64,000 nt of DNA from VFKU01 sp964620045 (GTDB taxonomy: Bacteria; Hydrogenedentota; Hydrogenedentia; Hydrogenedentales; GCA-2746185): assembly GCA_964620045.1 (NCBI GenBank), contig CAZUJL010000017.1, forward strand, positions 20,185-84,184. The letters are read 5' to 3'. Below, in pieces: positions 52,233-60,021 of this stretch; the first letter of the stretch is position 1, and every line of letters starts with the position of its first letter. The translations under genes were made by a program, and so were the position numbers. The notes under the pieces are model-generated. The model did not search any database. It worked only from the letters and a program-made list of their open reading frames with translations, and was not told the DNA's origin.

Positions 52233-53623
52233 TAGCGGAAGATTGGTTGCGGGCGCAGATAGGTCATCGAGCGCCACAGCCACTCGGCCGGGCCGAAGCG
52301 GAAAACGCGTAGCCACAGCGGCGACCAGATGAGCTGCACCATCCAGATCGCGAGCACGATGAAAAACTGTCCCCAGCGCTCGACGTAGCCGTAGAGTCCG
52401 AGACCGTGGCCGTAGAACAGCGTCGTGCAGATGACGGTCTGCATCAAGTAGTTCGTGAACGCCATGCGGCCCGCGGCGGCGAGGCGATCGTAGAGCGACA
52501 GGCCGAAGAATGCGCGATCCGTGCGCGGGGCCATGGTGCCGGTTTTGATCAGGCGCCGTTGGCACCACAGCATCACGACGGCCGCGATGCCCAGGGCGAA
52601 TGGGATGCAGGCGATGTTATTGATGAGGTTATAGTGCATCTCGACTTCCTCGCTGTCCCAGCCGAGGTGGAAGTTGTGCCAGACTTCGTAGCCGATGGCG
52701 GGTAGGGCGACGAACAGCGCAAACACAATCGCTGCAATATACAGTCGGGGGCGTCGCCACGCTGTGAAATATCCCGTCTTGTAGAGCGCCATCCCGATCA
52801 GCATGAGGCCGCCGCACCACCAGAAGGTGCCTAAAATTGGGCCGCGCGTTTGCATAGCGTATGAATCGCGGGCCCGCCATACCTGTTGTTCACTCCAGGA
52901 GCCACGGTAGACGTGGTTTTCCATGTCCACCAGAAACGGCGGGGGATTGAACGCAAAACGCGAGACGACGGTCGGATCGTCGGGCACCAAAGAATTTTCG
53001 TAATCGGCCCAAACACCGAGCAATGTTTCGATTGAGATGAACGTCAACCCCAATGGAATCAACCAGCGCGCGCGTAGACGTTGCATGGGATACAGCAACA
53101 AACCAGCGACGGCATAGTGGAACAAGATGTCGCCGGTCCACAGATACCGGCCGTGCGCGAAGCCTATCAGCAGCAGGGCGATGTTGCGCCGGCAATGCAC
53201 GGCGAAGGCGCGACGACCGGTCGCGCGCAGGCGTTCGTGCAGCAGCACGATGCCGGCGCCGAACAGCATGCTGAAGGTGGCGATGAATTTACCGTGGAAA
53301 AACAGCGCACCCACAACCCACACCAGAAAATTCACACCGTGCAGATCGCCGTAGGATGTCGGATTCGAATACGCCGCGTCGATCATCGAGAAGTTCTGAA
53401 TGTTCATGTACAAAATGCCGAGCACGGCCACACCGCGCAGCACATCGAGGGGAGTCTGGCGGGCTTCCTCGGTGACCGGTGTGGCGCGCGGAGGCGGTGA
53501 GGGAATGGGCGGCGGCTCGGTGGGAATCGGTGCGGAATCGATTGGGAGTGGTGGCGGAGCCGCTGTCGAATCAAAAGAAAAATCGGCTGCGGGAGGCGTT
53601 TCCCCCGCAGCCGGTGTGTCCAT
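52232..53623 (-). CDS. DUF418 family membrane protein
   Basis: 463 residues. An N-terminal Pro-rich cytoplasmic arm (about 55 residues) precedes about nine membrane helices. The first is typical of DUF418 (LDVLRGVAVLGILYMNIQNFSM), and the C-terminal domain includes RMAFTNYLMQTVICTTLFYGHGLGLYG. The family is of unknown function, related to acyltransferase-3-like and YeiB proteins. It starts three bases after the DinB stop, so the two are co-transcribed. Confidence 0.9.
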   Translation of the reverse strand: MDTPAAGETPPAADFSFDSTAAPPPLPIDSAPIPTEPPPIPSPPPRATPVTEEARQTPLDVLRGVAVLGILYMNIQNFSMIDAAYSNPTSYGDLHGVNFLVWVVGALFFHGKFIATFSMLFGAGIVLLHERLRATGRRAFAVHCRRNIALLLIGFAHGRYLWTGDILFHYAVAGLLLYPMQRLRARWLIPLGLTFISIETLLGVWADYENSLVPDDPTVVSRFAFNPPPFLVDMENHVYRGSWSEQQVWRARDSYAMQTRGPILGTFWWCGGLMLIGMALYKTGYFTAWRRPRLYIAAIVFALFVALPAIGYEVWHNFHLGWDSEEVEMHYNLINNIACIPFALGIAAVVMLWCQRRLIKTGTMAPRTDRAFFGLSLYDRLAAAGRMAFTNYLMQTVICTTLFYGHGLGLYGYVERWGQFFIVLAIWMVQLIWSPLWLRVFRFGPAEWLWRSMTYLRPQPIFR

Positions 53624-53626
53624 GGA

Positions 53627-54133
53627 TTACTTCGACGCGCCCTTGAGCAGCGCCATCTGGCCTTCGTGGTGCGAATCGTGCATCGCCATGCCCACGAGCG
53701 TCTGGCCGACGTTGCCGAAGAAAGCCTTGGCCTGCGGCGGAACGTTGCCCTTCAGCTCGCTCGCCAGGTCTTCGTCGTTCAGCGTGCCGATCAATTGCGT
53801 TGTGCGTTCCGAGACTTTCTTGTAGCTCGCAAGCACTTCGTCCCAGCTTGGGTAGCCCGAGGCGTCGGCGTGCGGGTCTTGTCCACCCATGACGTCCGGC
53901 GCGAACTTCGCGATCCAGTCGCCGGGGATGGTGCCTTCCTTGCCGAGCACCCACTGATTCACGATGAGGTCGAGCGCCATCGTCATGTGGCCAAGCTGCC
54001 ACAGCGCGTGGCCCTTGCCGGGCTTTACCTGGTACATCCGCTTGTCGGCCGGAAACTTCTCGGCCGCTTTCGCGGAATGCACGGTGGTGTACTTGTACAT
54101 TTCCTGAATGCCTTCAATGCGTGCCTTGCCCAT
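53627..54133 (-). CDS. DinB family four-helix protein
   Basis: 168 residues from the ATG at 54133, with AAAGGA upstream. It has histidines spaced as in the DinB/YfiT metal triad: HALWQLGHMTMALD near residue 47 and AMHDSHHEGQMALLKG near the end. DinB-like proteins include thiol-dependent transferases, but most are uncharacterised. It is divergent from the MOSC gene. Confidence 0.82.
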   Translation of the reverse strand: MGKARIEGIQEMYKYTTVHSAKAAEKFPADKRMYQVKPGKGHALWQLGHMTMALDLIVNQWVLGKEGTIPGDWIAKFAPDVMGGQDPHADASGYPSWDEVLASYKKVSERTTQLIGTLNDEDLASELKGNVPPQAKAFFGNVGQTLVGMAMHDSHHEGQMALLKGASK

Positions 54134-54247
54134 GGAGGTGTCCTTTCGTAAAGGGGTCCGAGCAGGATACTCCACGGACCCCGCGGTGTGAAATTGGGAC
54201 TTGGATGTGCGGTTCATCCACAATTTGTGGGTCTAAGGAGTAATGCT

Positions 54248-54709
54248 GTGCCGGAACCTGTCGGAAAAGTCACTGGATTGGCGATCAAACCCGCGCACTA
54301 TGCCCCGCTGCAGGAAGTGCCGGATGTTTCAGTTACGTCGGAAGGCATTGAGGGCAGCGCGTGGGCGAGCACGGTCCGCCGCGTGACGCTGCTGTTTCAG
54401 GAACAGTGGGACGAGGTGCAGCGGGAGCTGGACGCGACTATTCCGTGGCCAACCCGGCGGGCCAATGTGTTGATCGCCGGCCTGCGTCCGCAACAACTGA
54501 TGAAGCAGCGCGTGCGGCTGGGCGAGGTCGAGCTGGACATCCACGGCGAGACGAAGCCCTGCGAGCGGATGGATCAGGCGCACGAAGGCCTTAAAAACGC
54601 GCTGAAACTGGACCTTCGCGGCGGGGTTTACGGCTCGGTCGTGCGGCCGGGGCGGATCCGCGTGGGTGACACCGTCACGCTGCTGGGCGAGTCCAAATTG
54701 CAACGATGA
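54248..54709 (+). CDS. MOSC domain protein
   Basis: 153 residues from a GTG at 54248, seven bases after AAGGAG. The MOSC fold is visible: GKVTGLAIKP at the start, NVLIAGL, VRLGEVELDI and the sulfur-carrying cysteine in TKPCERM, followed by LDLRGGVYGSVVRPGRIRVGDTV. MOSC domains move sulfur or sulfide in molybdenum-related and other chemistries. It is shorter than YiiM-type proteins but complete for a single-domain form. Confidence 0.88.
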   Translation: MPEPVGKVTGLAIKPAHYAPLQEVPDVSVTSEGIEGSAWASTVRRVTLLFQEQWDEVQRELDATIPWPTRRANVLIAGLRPQQLMKQRVRLGEVELDIHGETKPCERMDQAHEGLKNALKLDLRGGVYGSVVRPGRIRVGDTVTLLGESKLQR

Positions 54710-54793
54710 ATAAAGCTCCGGGCGGCTGAGTATATGCCGCATTGAGCCGGGTGGAGTATGCTGGGGCTACAGGTCGCCCTGGGAGAGTATGAA

Positions 54794-55264
54794 ATGGAAC
54801 ACGCGAACCGCCGATACACCGAAGAGGAAGTCACGCAGATCATCCGGCACGCGCTCGGACAGGGCGGCGTGAACGAGACGGTCAGCCACGACGACCTCGT
54901 CGAGATCGCGCGCAACTCCGGTATTTCCGGGAACCGCCTGGAAGATGCGATTGAAAACATGGAGCGCCACAGCGCGCTGAACGACGCGAAGGTGGAATTC
55001 CTGAAGCGTCACCGCGCGGATTTTTACAGCCATCTTACGGCGTACTGCATCGTGAACATGTCCCTGATCGCGATCAATATGTTTACGACGCGTGGCTACT
55101 TCTGGGCGATCTTTCCGATCATCGGCTGGGGGATCGGTCTCGCCTTCCACTTCGTCGATACCTTTTTTGTCAACGACGAGAAGATCGAGAAGGGCGCCAT
55201 TCGCTTGCTGAAACAGAAGCGCCGGCGCGAACGCCGGCTCGAGCGCGAGACTTTCGAGATTTAA
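54794..55264 (+). CDS. 2TM-domain protein
   Basis: 156 residues from the ATG at 54794, with GGGAG eight to nine bases before. A helical N-terminal region (YTEEEVTQIIRHALGQ, DDLVEIARNSGI) resembles a SHOCT-like segment. Two membrane helices (FYSHLTAYCIVNMSLIAINMF and GYFWAIFPIIGWGIGLAFHF) follow, then a basic coiled tail (LLKQKRRRERRLERETFEI). It fits the 2TM family. Function is unknown; it may be signalling-related. It is convergent with the glutaredoxin gene by two bases. Confidence 0.75.
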   Translation: MEHANRRYTEEEVTQIIRHALGQGGVNETVSHDDLVEIARNSGISGNRLEDAIENMERHSALNDAKVEFLKRHRADFYSHLTAYCIVNMSLIAINMFTTRGYFWAIFPIIGWGIGLAFHFVDTFFVNDEKIEKGAIRLLKQKRRRERRLERETFEI

Positions 55265-55266
55265 GG

Positions 55267-55524
55267 TCAGGCGAGTTTTAGAATCCGCCGCGCGAAGTCC
55301 TCGCTGAACGGCGTGCGCGGTTCATAGCCGCGGACCCATTCGCCATCCACAATCAGATACGGGACGCCCAGTTTTCCCGTTTGTGATTCGAGTTCGCGCG
55401 CGTACGCCGGGTTCAGCTTGATGTCGCGCAGTTCATACGGCACGCCGTGCGCATCCATGAAGTCTTTGAGCTTGATGCAATCGCCACACATGGGCGCGGT
55501 ATACAGCACGACTTGTCGGGGCAT
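55267..55524 (-). CDS. glutaredoxin-like protein
   Basis: 85 residues from the ATG at 55524. The redox site is CGDC near residue 13, in YTAPMCGDCIKLKDF, and the cis-proline is in GVPYLIVDGEWVRGYEPRTPF. It is a small cytoplasmic thiol-disulfide reductase. Longer in-frame starts run into the divergent MBL gene and are not needed. Confidence 0.85.
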   Translation of the reverse strand: MPRQVVLYTAPMCGDCIKLKDFMDAHGVPYELRDIKLNPAYARELESQTGKLGVPYLIVDGEWVRGYEPRTPFSEDFARRILKLA

Positions 55525-55627
55525 GCGCCAGAGTGTACAGGGCGATGGGGGGAAGGCGTCAAAAGACGGCGGCGCGCTGGTTCGTGTATTCTTTCGCGAC
55601 TGAACCCAGAGGACGAGCCCGCGTCGC

Positions 55628-56638
55628 ATGCGCAACGACAAGACCATCCGAAAATACACGACCTCCGGCGGCAAGACGGTGTACAAACTGCCCGTGGAGG
55701 CCTTTCCGAACCACGTGACCAACTGTTATCTGGTGCTCACGGACCCGGTGACGCTGTTGGACACGGCCTCCGGCTGGGACATGGCGAACCGCGAGCTGGT
55801 GGGTTGTTTTGAACGACTGAAGACGGAGTTTGGCGAGAAAATCACGCTGAAGGACGTCGATCGCGTCATCATTACACACGGGCACATTGACCATTTCGGC
55901 GGCGTGAATTTTGTGATCGATGAATCCGCGGCGGATCTGTGGATTCATGAGTTGGATGCCAGCGTGATCCAGCATTTCCGCGAGCGTCTGCTGTATTCCG
56001 CCACGAACGTGCATCACTTCCTGCAGCGCGCGGGTTTGCCGCGCGAGCGCGTCGATGCGCTGGTGCAGATGAACAAGTGGTCGAAGGACACCTTCCAGCC
56101 GCGGCCGGTGGACACGATGTTCAGCGAGGGTCCGATATCGGGCGGGTTCGAGGCCTTTCACACGCCGGGGCACTGCCCGGGGCAGGTGTGCCTCAAGCTC
56201 GACGACATTCTGTTTACGGCGGACCATGTGCTCTCGCACATCACGCCGAACCAGTCGCCGGAATCGATCACGCGCTACACCGGCGTGGGGCATTACATGG
56301 ATGCGCTGCGCAAGGTGCGGAACATCCCCGGCGTGCGGCTGGCGCTGGGCGCGCATGAAGACGAAATGCCCGATCTCGCGACGCGCGTCGATGCGACGCT
56401 GGCGTTCCACGATTCACGCCTGAACAAGACACTCGAGATTCTTGCCGAGCCCAAGTCGATCGCCGATGCGTCGCTGGATCTCTTCGGCGAACGCATGAAC
56501 TACCACATCCTGCTGGCGATGCTGGAGACCGGCGCGCACCTCGAATATCTTTACGAACACGGCAAGCTCGTGGTCGCCAATATTGAAGAGGTGGAAAACG
56601 ACCCGGCGACCGTGCCGATTTACCGGCAGGCGCTGTAG
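55628..56638 (+). CDS. MBL-fold metallo-hydrolase
   Basis: 336 residues. It has the metal motif THGHIDHFGG near residue 83, HTPGHCPGQVCL near residue 178, LFTADHVLSHI and a C-terminal HEDEMPDL region. The extended C-terminal helical domain (LNKTLEILAEPKSIADASLDLFG) is common in glyoxalase-II-like and lactonase-like proteins linked to hotdog or acyl-CoA genes. Function not assignable. It is convergent with the hotdog gene three bases away. Confidence 0.88.
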   Translation: MRNDKTIRKYTTSGGKTVYKLPVEAFPNHVTNCYLVLTDPVTLLDTASGWDMANRELVGCFERLKTEFGEKITLKDVDRVIITHGHIDHFGGVNFVIDESAADLWIHELDASVIQHFRERLLYSATNVHHFLQRAGLPRERVDALVQMNKWSKDTFQPRPVDTMFSEGPISGGFEAFHTPGHCPGQVCLKLDDILFTADHVLSHITPNQSPESITRYTGVGHYMDALRKVRNIPGVRLALGAHEDEMPDLATRVDATLAFHDSRLNKTLEILAEPKSIADASLDLFGERMNYHILLAMLETGAHLEYLYEHGKLVVANIEEVENDPATVPIYRQAL

Positions 56639-56641
56639 CCG

Positions 56642-57484
56642 CTAGGCCAGTTGCGCCGGTCGGATGATCGCCGTGTGCAGGATGCGCGCGAGCGGGCGGT
56701 CGTTTTCGCCGAAGGCGGCGAGGTCGAGCGTGACCATCTCGTGCCCGCGCTTCTCGAAGGCATCCGCAACGCAGCCGCGCAGCCAGATTTCTTCGCCGGG
56801 CTGCGGCAGCGCGTGGTGCTCCATTTCGCTGGCCGTGTGAATCCATGGGCCGAGGTCGACATTTTCCGCGAGCAGCCGGTTGGCGCGCATGGGGATGAGC
56901 GCCGGGTGCCAGGGCGCGTGGGGGCCGGTGTAGATCGGCAGTGTCTCGACGAGTTCTTCGAGCAATCCCACGAATTCGCCGCCGTAGGCCGCTTTGCCCG
57001 GATCGATGCGCAACGAACCGAGCGGCATGCCCTTCGTGAGCGCGTTTGCGCGCGCGGGCCACTTTTTTGTCGGCATGGTGTGCCACGGATAGCGCGCGGG
57101 ATCGACTGGCGGGTGAGACTCCGGCATGGAGGCTGTGCCGACGGCGCACAGTTCGCCGAGGGGATTGGTCAGCCGTAACGCAACGCTCAACGGTGACTCA
57201 TGCTCGACGCGGGCATGCACTTTCACTTCTTCGCCTGCGTAAATCGGCTGGATGAACTTCGCGCTCATTGCGCCGGACGCGATCCAGTCCGCGCCGAAGT
57301 CGCGCGCGAGCGGCACGGTCATGTAAGCGTAGAGGGCCACGCCGGGCACGAGTCCGCCGAGGTAGCCCATGCGCGCGGCGACATCGTTGTCGTGGATCTT
57401 GTTGTCGGATTTTTCAGCGAAATTGTGCGCGCATACCAAATGCGGTTTGAGATCACGGCCTGTGGCCGTTCGCGTGCCAGACAT
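56642..57484 (-). CDS. hotdog-fold (MaoC/thioesterase-like) protein
   Basis: 280 residues likely forming two hotdog halves, with AHNFAEKSDNKIHDNDVAARMGYLGGLVPGVALYAYMTVPL in the first half and a similar strand pattern in the second (NVDLGPWIHTASEMEHHALPQPGEEIWLRG). The D/H pair of MaoC hydratases (D...H) may be in DNDVAARMGYLGG. It probably acts on acyl-thioesters. It starts 24 bp after the CocE gene on the same strand, so both may share a transcript. Confidence 0.68.
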   Translation of the reverse strand: MSGTRTATGRDLKPHLVCAHNFAEKSDNKIHDNDVAARMGYLGGLVPGVALYAYMTVPLARDFGADWIASGAMSAKFIQPIYAGEEVKVHARVEHESPLSVALRLTNPLGELCAVGTASMPESHPPVDPARYPWHTMPTKKWPARANALTKGMPLGSLRIDPGKAAYGGEFVGLLEELVETLPIYTGPHAPWHPALIPMRANRLLAENVDLGPWIHTASEMEHHALPQPGEEIWLRGCVADAFEKRGHEMVTLDLAAFGENDRPLARILHTAIIRPAQLA

Positions 57485-57508
57485 GGCGTTTTCCCCCTGC
57501 GTTGCGGA

Positions 57509-59149
57509 CTACGGTGTGAGTACAGGCAATACGATGGCGCTCGGGTGTGCGGCATCGTGGTAGATGCTGTTCTGCGCGATGCGCGGCGGCAGTTTTTCTT
57601 CGCCGGGCGCCTCGCCGGTGTTCGGGTTCACTTCAAAGCGCGGGTAGTTGCTCGACGACACGTGGACGGCGATACGGTGCCCCTTCTCGAAGGTCTGCGC
57701 CGTGCTCCACAAATCGATCATCAGTTTTTCCGGTTGGCCCGGCGTCATCATCTTCACGTCGGCGGCGCTGTTGCGTCCGAAGCGATACCGCGCGCGCAGC
57801 GGATTGTCGAGGATGATCGCCTCGTAGCCGTCGGGATACACGTCGACCAGCTTTACCATGAAGTCGGTGTCGGGGCCGTCTGTCGCGGCCCACAGTTCGA
57901 CCTCGATGTGCCCGGCGACGACGACGTCTTCGGCCAGCGGCTCCGTGGTGAAGCGGAGGTAGTCGGGACGCTCGCCGATCTCGCGCTGATCCATGGGGCC
58001 CAAATCGCCGCCGAGGTTCGCGCCGCCCTTGGTGGGCACCGGATTCGCCGGATCGGCGGGATAGATCGTGGGCGCGTTTTGCTCGACCGGCGCGGTGAGG
58101 CTCAGCGTGCCGTTGCCGTGCAGATACAGGCGCTCTGCTTGGCTCGGCGGCGGCCAGGACGCCGCGTCGATCCAGCGGTTTTTGCCGGAAACGGCGTTCT
58201 TTTCCGCAGCCGCCATCATGTAGTAGCGCACGGCGGGTTCTTCCATGATGCCGTTGTCTTCGCCCTTGAGCCAGTGGTTGAACCACCGTTTTTCGACATC
58301 CCAGAATGCCGCGAGCGAGCCGGAGTCCGGATAGCTCAGGCCGCCCGCGAGTTGGCCGTGGCCGAAGGGACCCATGAGGAGTTTCTGATTACCCTTTGCA
58401 CCCTCGCGACCGTTCGCCTGTAGATCCATAAAGTTGTTCAGGTTGCCTTGCGAGAAGATGTCGTACCATCCGCCGACGTTGTAAATCGGGATGTCGACGT
58501 TCTGCCGGTGAAACACGAAGTCCGTCGCGCGCCACCGATCGTCCATCAGCACGCGCCTTTTGAGATCGGGAATTTGCGCTTCCGCGCCCTGTCGTTTCAT
58601 CCAGCCGCCCGCGTGGCTTTCCTTGAATACTCCGCCAATGAAGCGCGACTGGTTGAACAAACCTTCGGGCGCGACGATGACGAAGGCCGTTACAAGGTGG
58701 GGCGGATCGGAGGCCGCGGCGAGGTTGGCCGCGATGCCCATGGCCGACGTGCCCGTGATGCCCACCTTGCCGTTGCACCATGACTGTTTCGCGATCCATT
58801 CGATGGTGTCGTAGCCGTCGGGGATGTCGGACTCAAACGGAAAATATTCGCCTTCGCTTTTGTGGATGCCGCGTGAGTCTTGCAGTACGTAGGCGTAGCC
58901 CGCTTCGACATAGCGCGGCGCGGTGCGCGCGTAGGTGGCCTTGTTGTACGGCGTGCGCTGCACGATCGCGGGCCACGGGCCGTCGCCCTCGGGCAGGTAG
59001 ACGCTGGTGGCGAGACGGACGCCGTCGCGCATCTCGACCATGTACTCCTGCTCGCGGAGCGCGGCGTCCTGGGCGAGAGTCAGCGGCGCGAGGAGTAGGG
59101 CAAGAACGGTCACCTTGAGGGTCAACAGCCGGAAAAAAGAAGAGCGCAT
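57509..59149 (-). CDS. exported CocE/NonD family hydrolase (X-Pro dipeptidyl-peptidase-like)
   Basis: 546 residues from the ATG at 59149, six bases after GGAGGT. A signal peptide (LTLKVTVLALLLAPLTLAQ) precedes an alpha/beta-hydrolase with the N-terminal MRDGVRLATSVYLPEGDGPWPAIVQRTPYNK. The nucleophile serine is in GITGTSAMGIAA (GxSxxG), and the catalytic His is probably in LMGPFGHGQLAGG. The C-terminal jelly roll has AGHIEVELWAATDGPDTDFMVKLVDVYPDG and RIAVHVSSSNYPRFEVNPNTG. Family members hydrolyse esters or Xaa-Pro peptides. Three hundred bases upstream lies the AT-rich patch. Confidence 0.92.
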   Translation of the reverse strand: MRSSFFRLLTLKVTVLALLLAPLTLAQDAALREQEYMVEMRDGVRLATSVYLPEGDGPWPAIVQRTPYNKATYARTAPRYVEAGYAYVLQDSRGIHKSEGEYFPFESDIPDGYDTIEWIAKQSWCNGKVGITGTSAMGIAANLAAASDPPHLVTAFVIVAPEGLFNQSRFIGGVFKESHAGGWMKRQGAEAQIPDLKRRVLMDDRWRATDFVFHRQNVDIPIYNVGGWYDIFSQGNLNNFMDLQANGREGAKGNQKLLMGPFGHGQLAGGLSYPDSGSLAAFWDVEKRWFNHWLKGEDNGIMEEPAVRYYMMAAAEKNAVSGKNRWIDAASWPPPSQAERLYLHGNGTLSLTAPVEQNAPTIYPADPANPVPTKGGANLGGDLGPMDQREIGERPDYLRFTTEPLAEDVVVAGHIEVELWAATDGPDTDFMVKLVDVYPDGYEAIILDNPLRARYRFGRNSAADVKMMTPGQPEKLMIDLWSTAQTFEKGHRIAVHVSSSNYPRFEVNPNTGEAPGEEKLPPRIAQNSIYHDAAHPSAIVLPVLTP

Positions 59150-59255
59150 CGGGACCTCCAGCGTGGAATGGCTCAGGATAGCGGCAAACTGGTTTCTGAG
59201 CAACGATAAACGGCACGCCGATTGGTGAGAGGGTAAGTTCACAATTTTAGACAAT

Positions 59256-59276
59256 TTGACTACAAAAATTAGTCAT
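59256..59276. promoter_or_regulatory. operator copy 1 (TTGACT-N9-AGTCAT)
   Basis: An imperfect inverted repeat in the AT-rich gap, nearly identical to a second copy exactly 160 bp downstream that covers the wHTH start codon. It is a likely binding site for the wHTH protein. Confidence 0.5.
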
Positions 59277-59332
59277 AATAATCATTTTTATACTAAATTA
59301 AAATAAATTAAGTCCATATCTGTAATTAAGTG

Positions 59333-59362
59333 TTGACAAAATAACACTAACTATGCATAAAT
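59333..59362 (+). promoter_or_regulatory. sigma-70-like promoter of the wHTH operon
   Basis: A perfect TTGACA at 59333 is followed after 18 bases by ATAAAT at 59357. It lies between the two operator copies and 54 bp upstream of the TTG start, in a strongly AT-rich stretch (about 59230-59415). Confidence 0.55.
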
Positions 59363-59415
59363 AAGCAGTGCTAAAAGAAAAATCATATCTCCTCTATACC
59401 ATGAGGAGGAGATAA

Positions 59416-59436
59416 TTGACTTCAAAAAATAGTCAA
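59416..59436. promoter_or_regulatory. operator copy 2 (TTGACT-N9-AGTCAA)
   Basis: A perfect inverted repeat beginning at the TTG start codon of the wHTH gene. With copy 1, whose 23-base context differs at four positions, it suggests repression by paired sites and possible DNA looping. Confidence 0.5.
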
Positions 59437-60021
59437 AATGGTGATTCTGACGTTTTGCAGACTCTTTTTTCGTCGTCGGCGCGCGTCGCCGTGCTACGAA
59501 TATTCCTGCTCGACCCCGGTCGTGGGTATTACCAACGCCAACTCGAGGCGGCGACGGGCGTGCCGATCCGCGGTGTGCAGCGGGAACTCGATCGCCTGGC
59601 GTCGATCCAGCTCATCTACGCGCACAAGGAAGGCAACCGCACCTACTACCAGATCGATACGGAGCACCTGCTGTATCCCGAACTCCGCAGCATGGTGCTC
59701 AAGACGTCCGGCGAAATCGATCAGCTCCGCGCGCGGCTCGCGCTCGATCCGGCGGTGCGGCTTGCGTTCGTGCGACCGAAAGAGCACGACGTGCTCGTCG
59801 TGCTCGCGCCGGGCGGCAGCGCGTCCTTCGATGATCATCCTGGATTCAGCTTCGATGTCGTCAGCAGTGAATTTTTTTCAAAGCGGTTGGCCGAGCGGCC
59901 CGAGTCGCTTGGTGAATTTTTGAAGCATGGCGAGGATGTGTTGGGGCGCCGCGAGGATGTGCTTTGGCGGCGAATTGAGGCCGCGGGCTTCGACGTCAAA
60001 AAAGGAAGGGGAGTGCCTTGA
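59416..60021 (+). CDS. winged-helix regulator with degenerate nucleotidyltransferase-like C-terminus
   Basis: 201 residues from a TTG preceded by AGGAGGAGATAA, a near-perfect ribosome site. Residues about 12-85 form a winged helix (SSSARVAVLRIFLLDPGRGYY; PIRGVQRELDRLASIQLIYAHKEGNRTYYQI), like the regulator half of wHTH/minimal-nucleotidyltransferase fusions. The second half has a nucleotidyltransferase-like order (DVLVVLAPGGSASFDDHPGFSFDVV; SSEFFSKRLAERPESLGEFLKHGEDVLGRREDVLW) but lacks the GS...D.D catalytic motif. Its gene and the next overlap by one base (TGATG), and two matching inverted repeats flank its promoter, so autoregulation is likely. Confidence 0.78.
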   Translation: MTSKNSQNGDSDVLQTLFSSSARVAVLRIFLLDPGRGYYQRQLEAATGVPIRGVQRELDRLASIQLIYAHKEGNRTYYQIDTEHLLYPELRSMVLKTSGEIDQLRARLALDPAVRLAFVRPKEHDVLVVLAPGGSASFDDHPGFSFDVVSSEFFSKRLAERPESLGEFLKHGEDVLGRREDVLWRRIEAAGFDVKKGRGVP

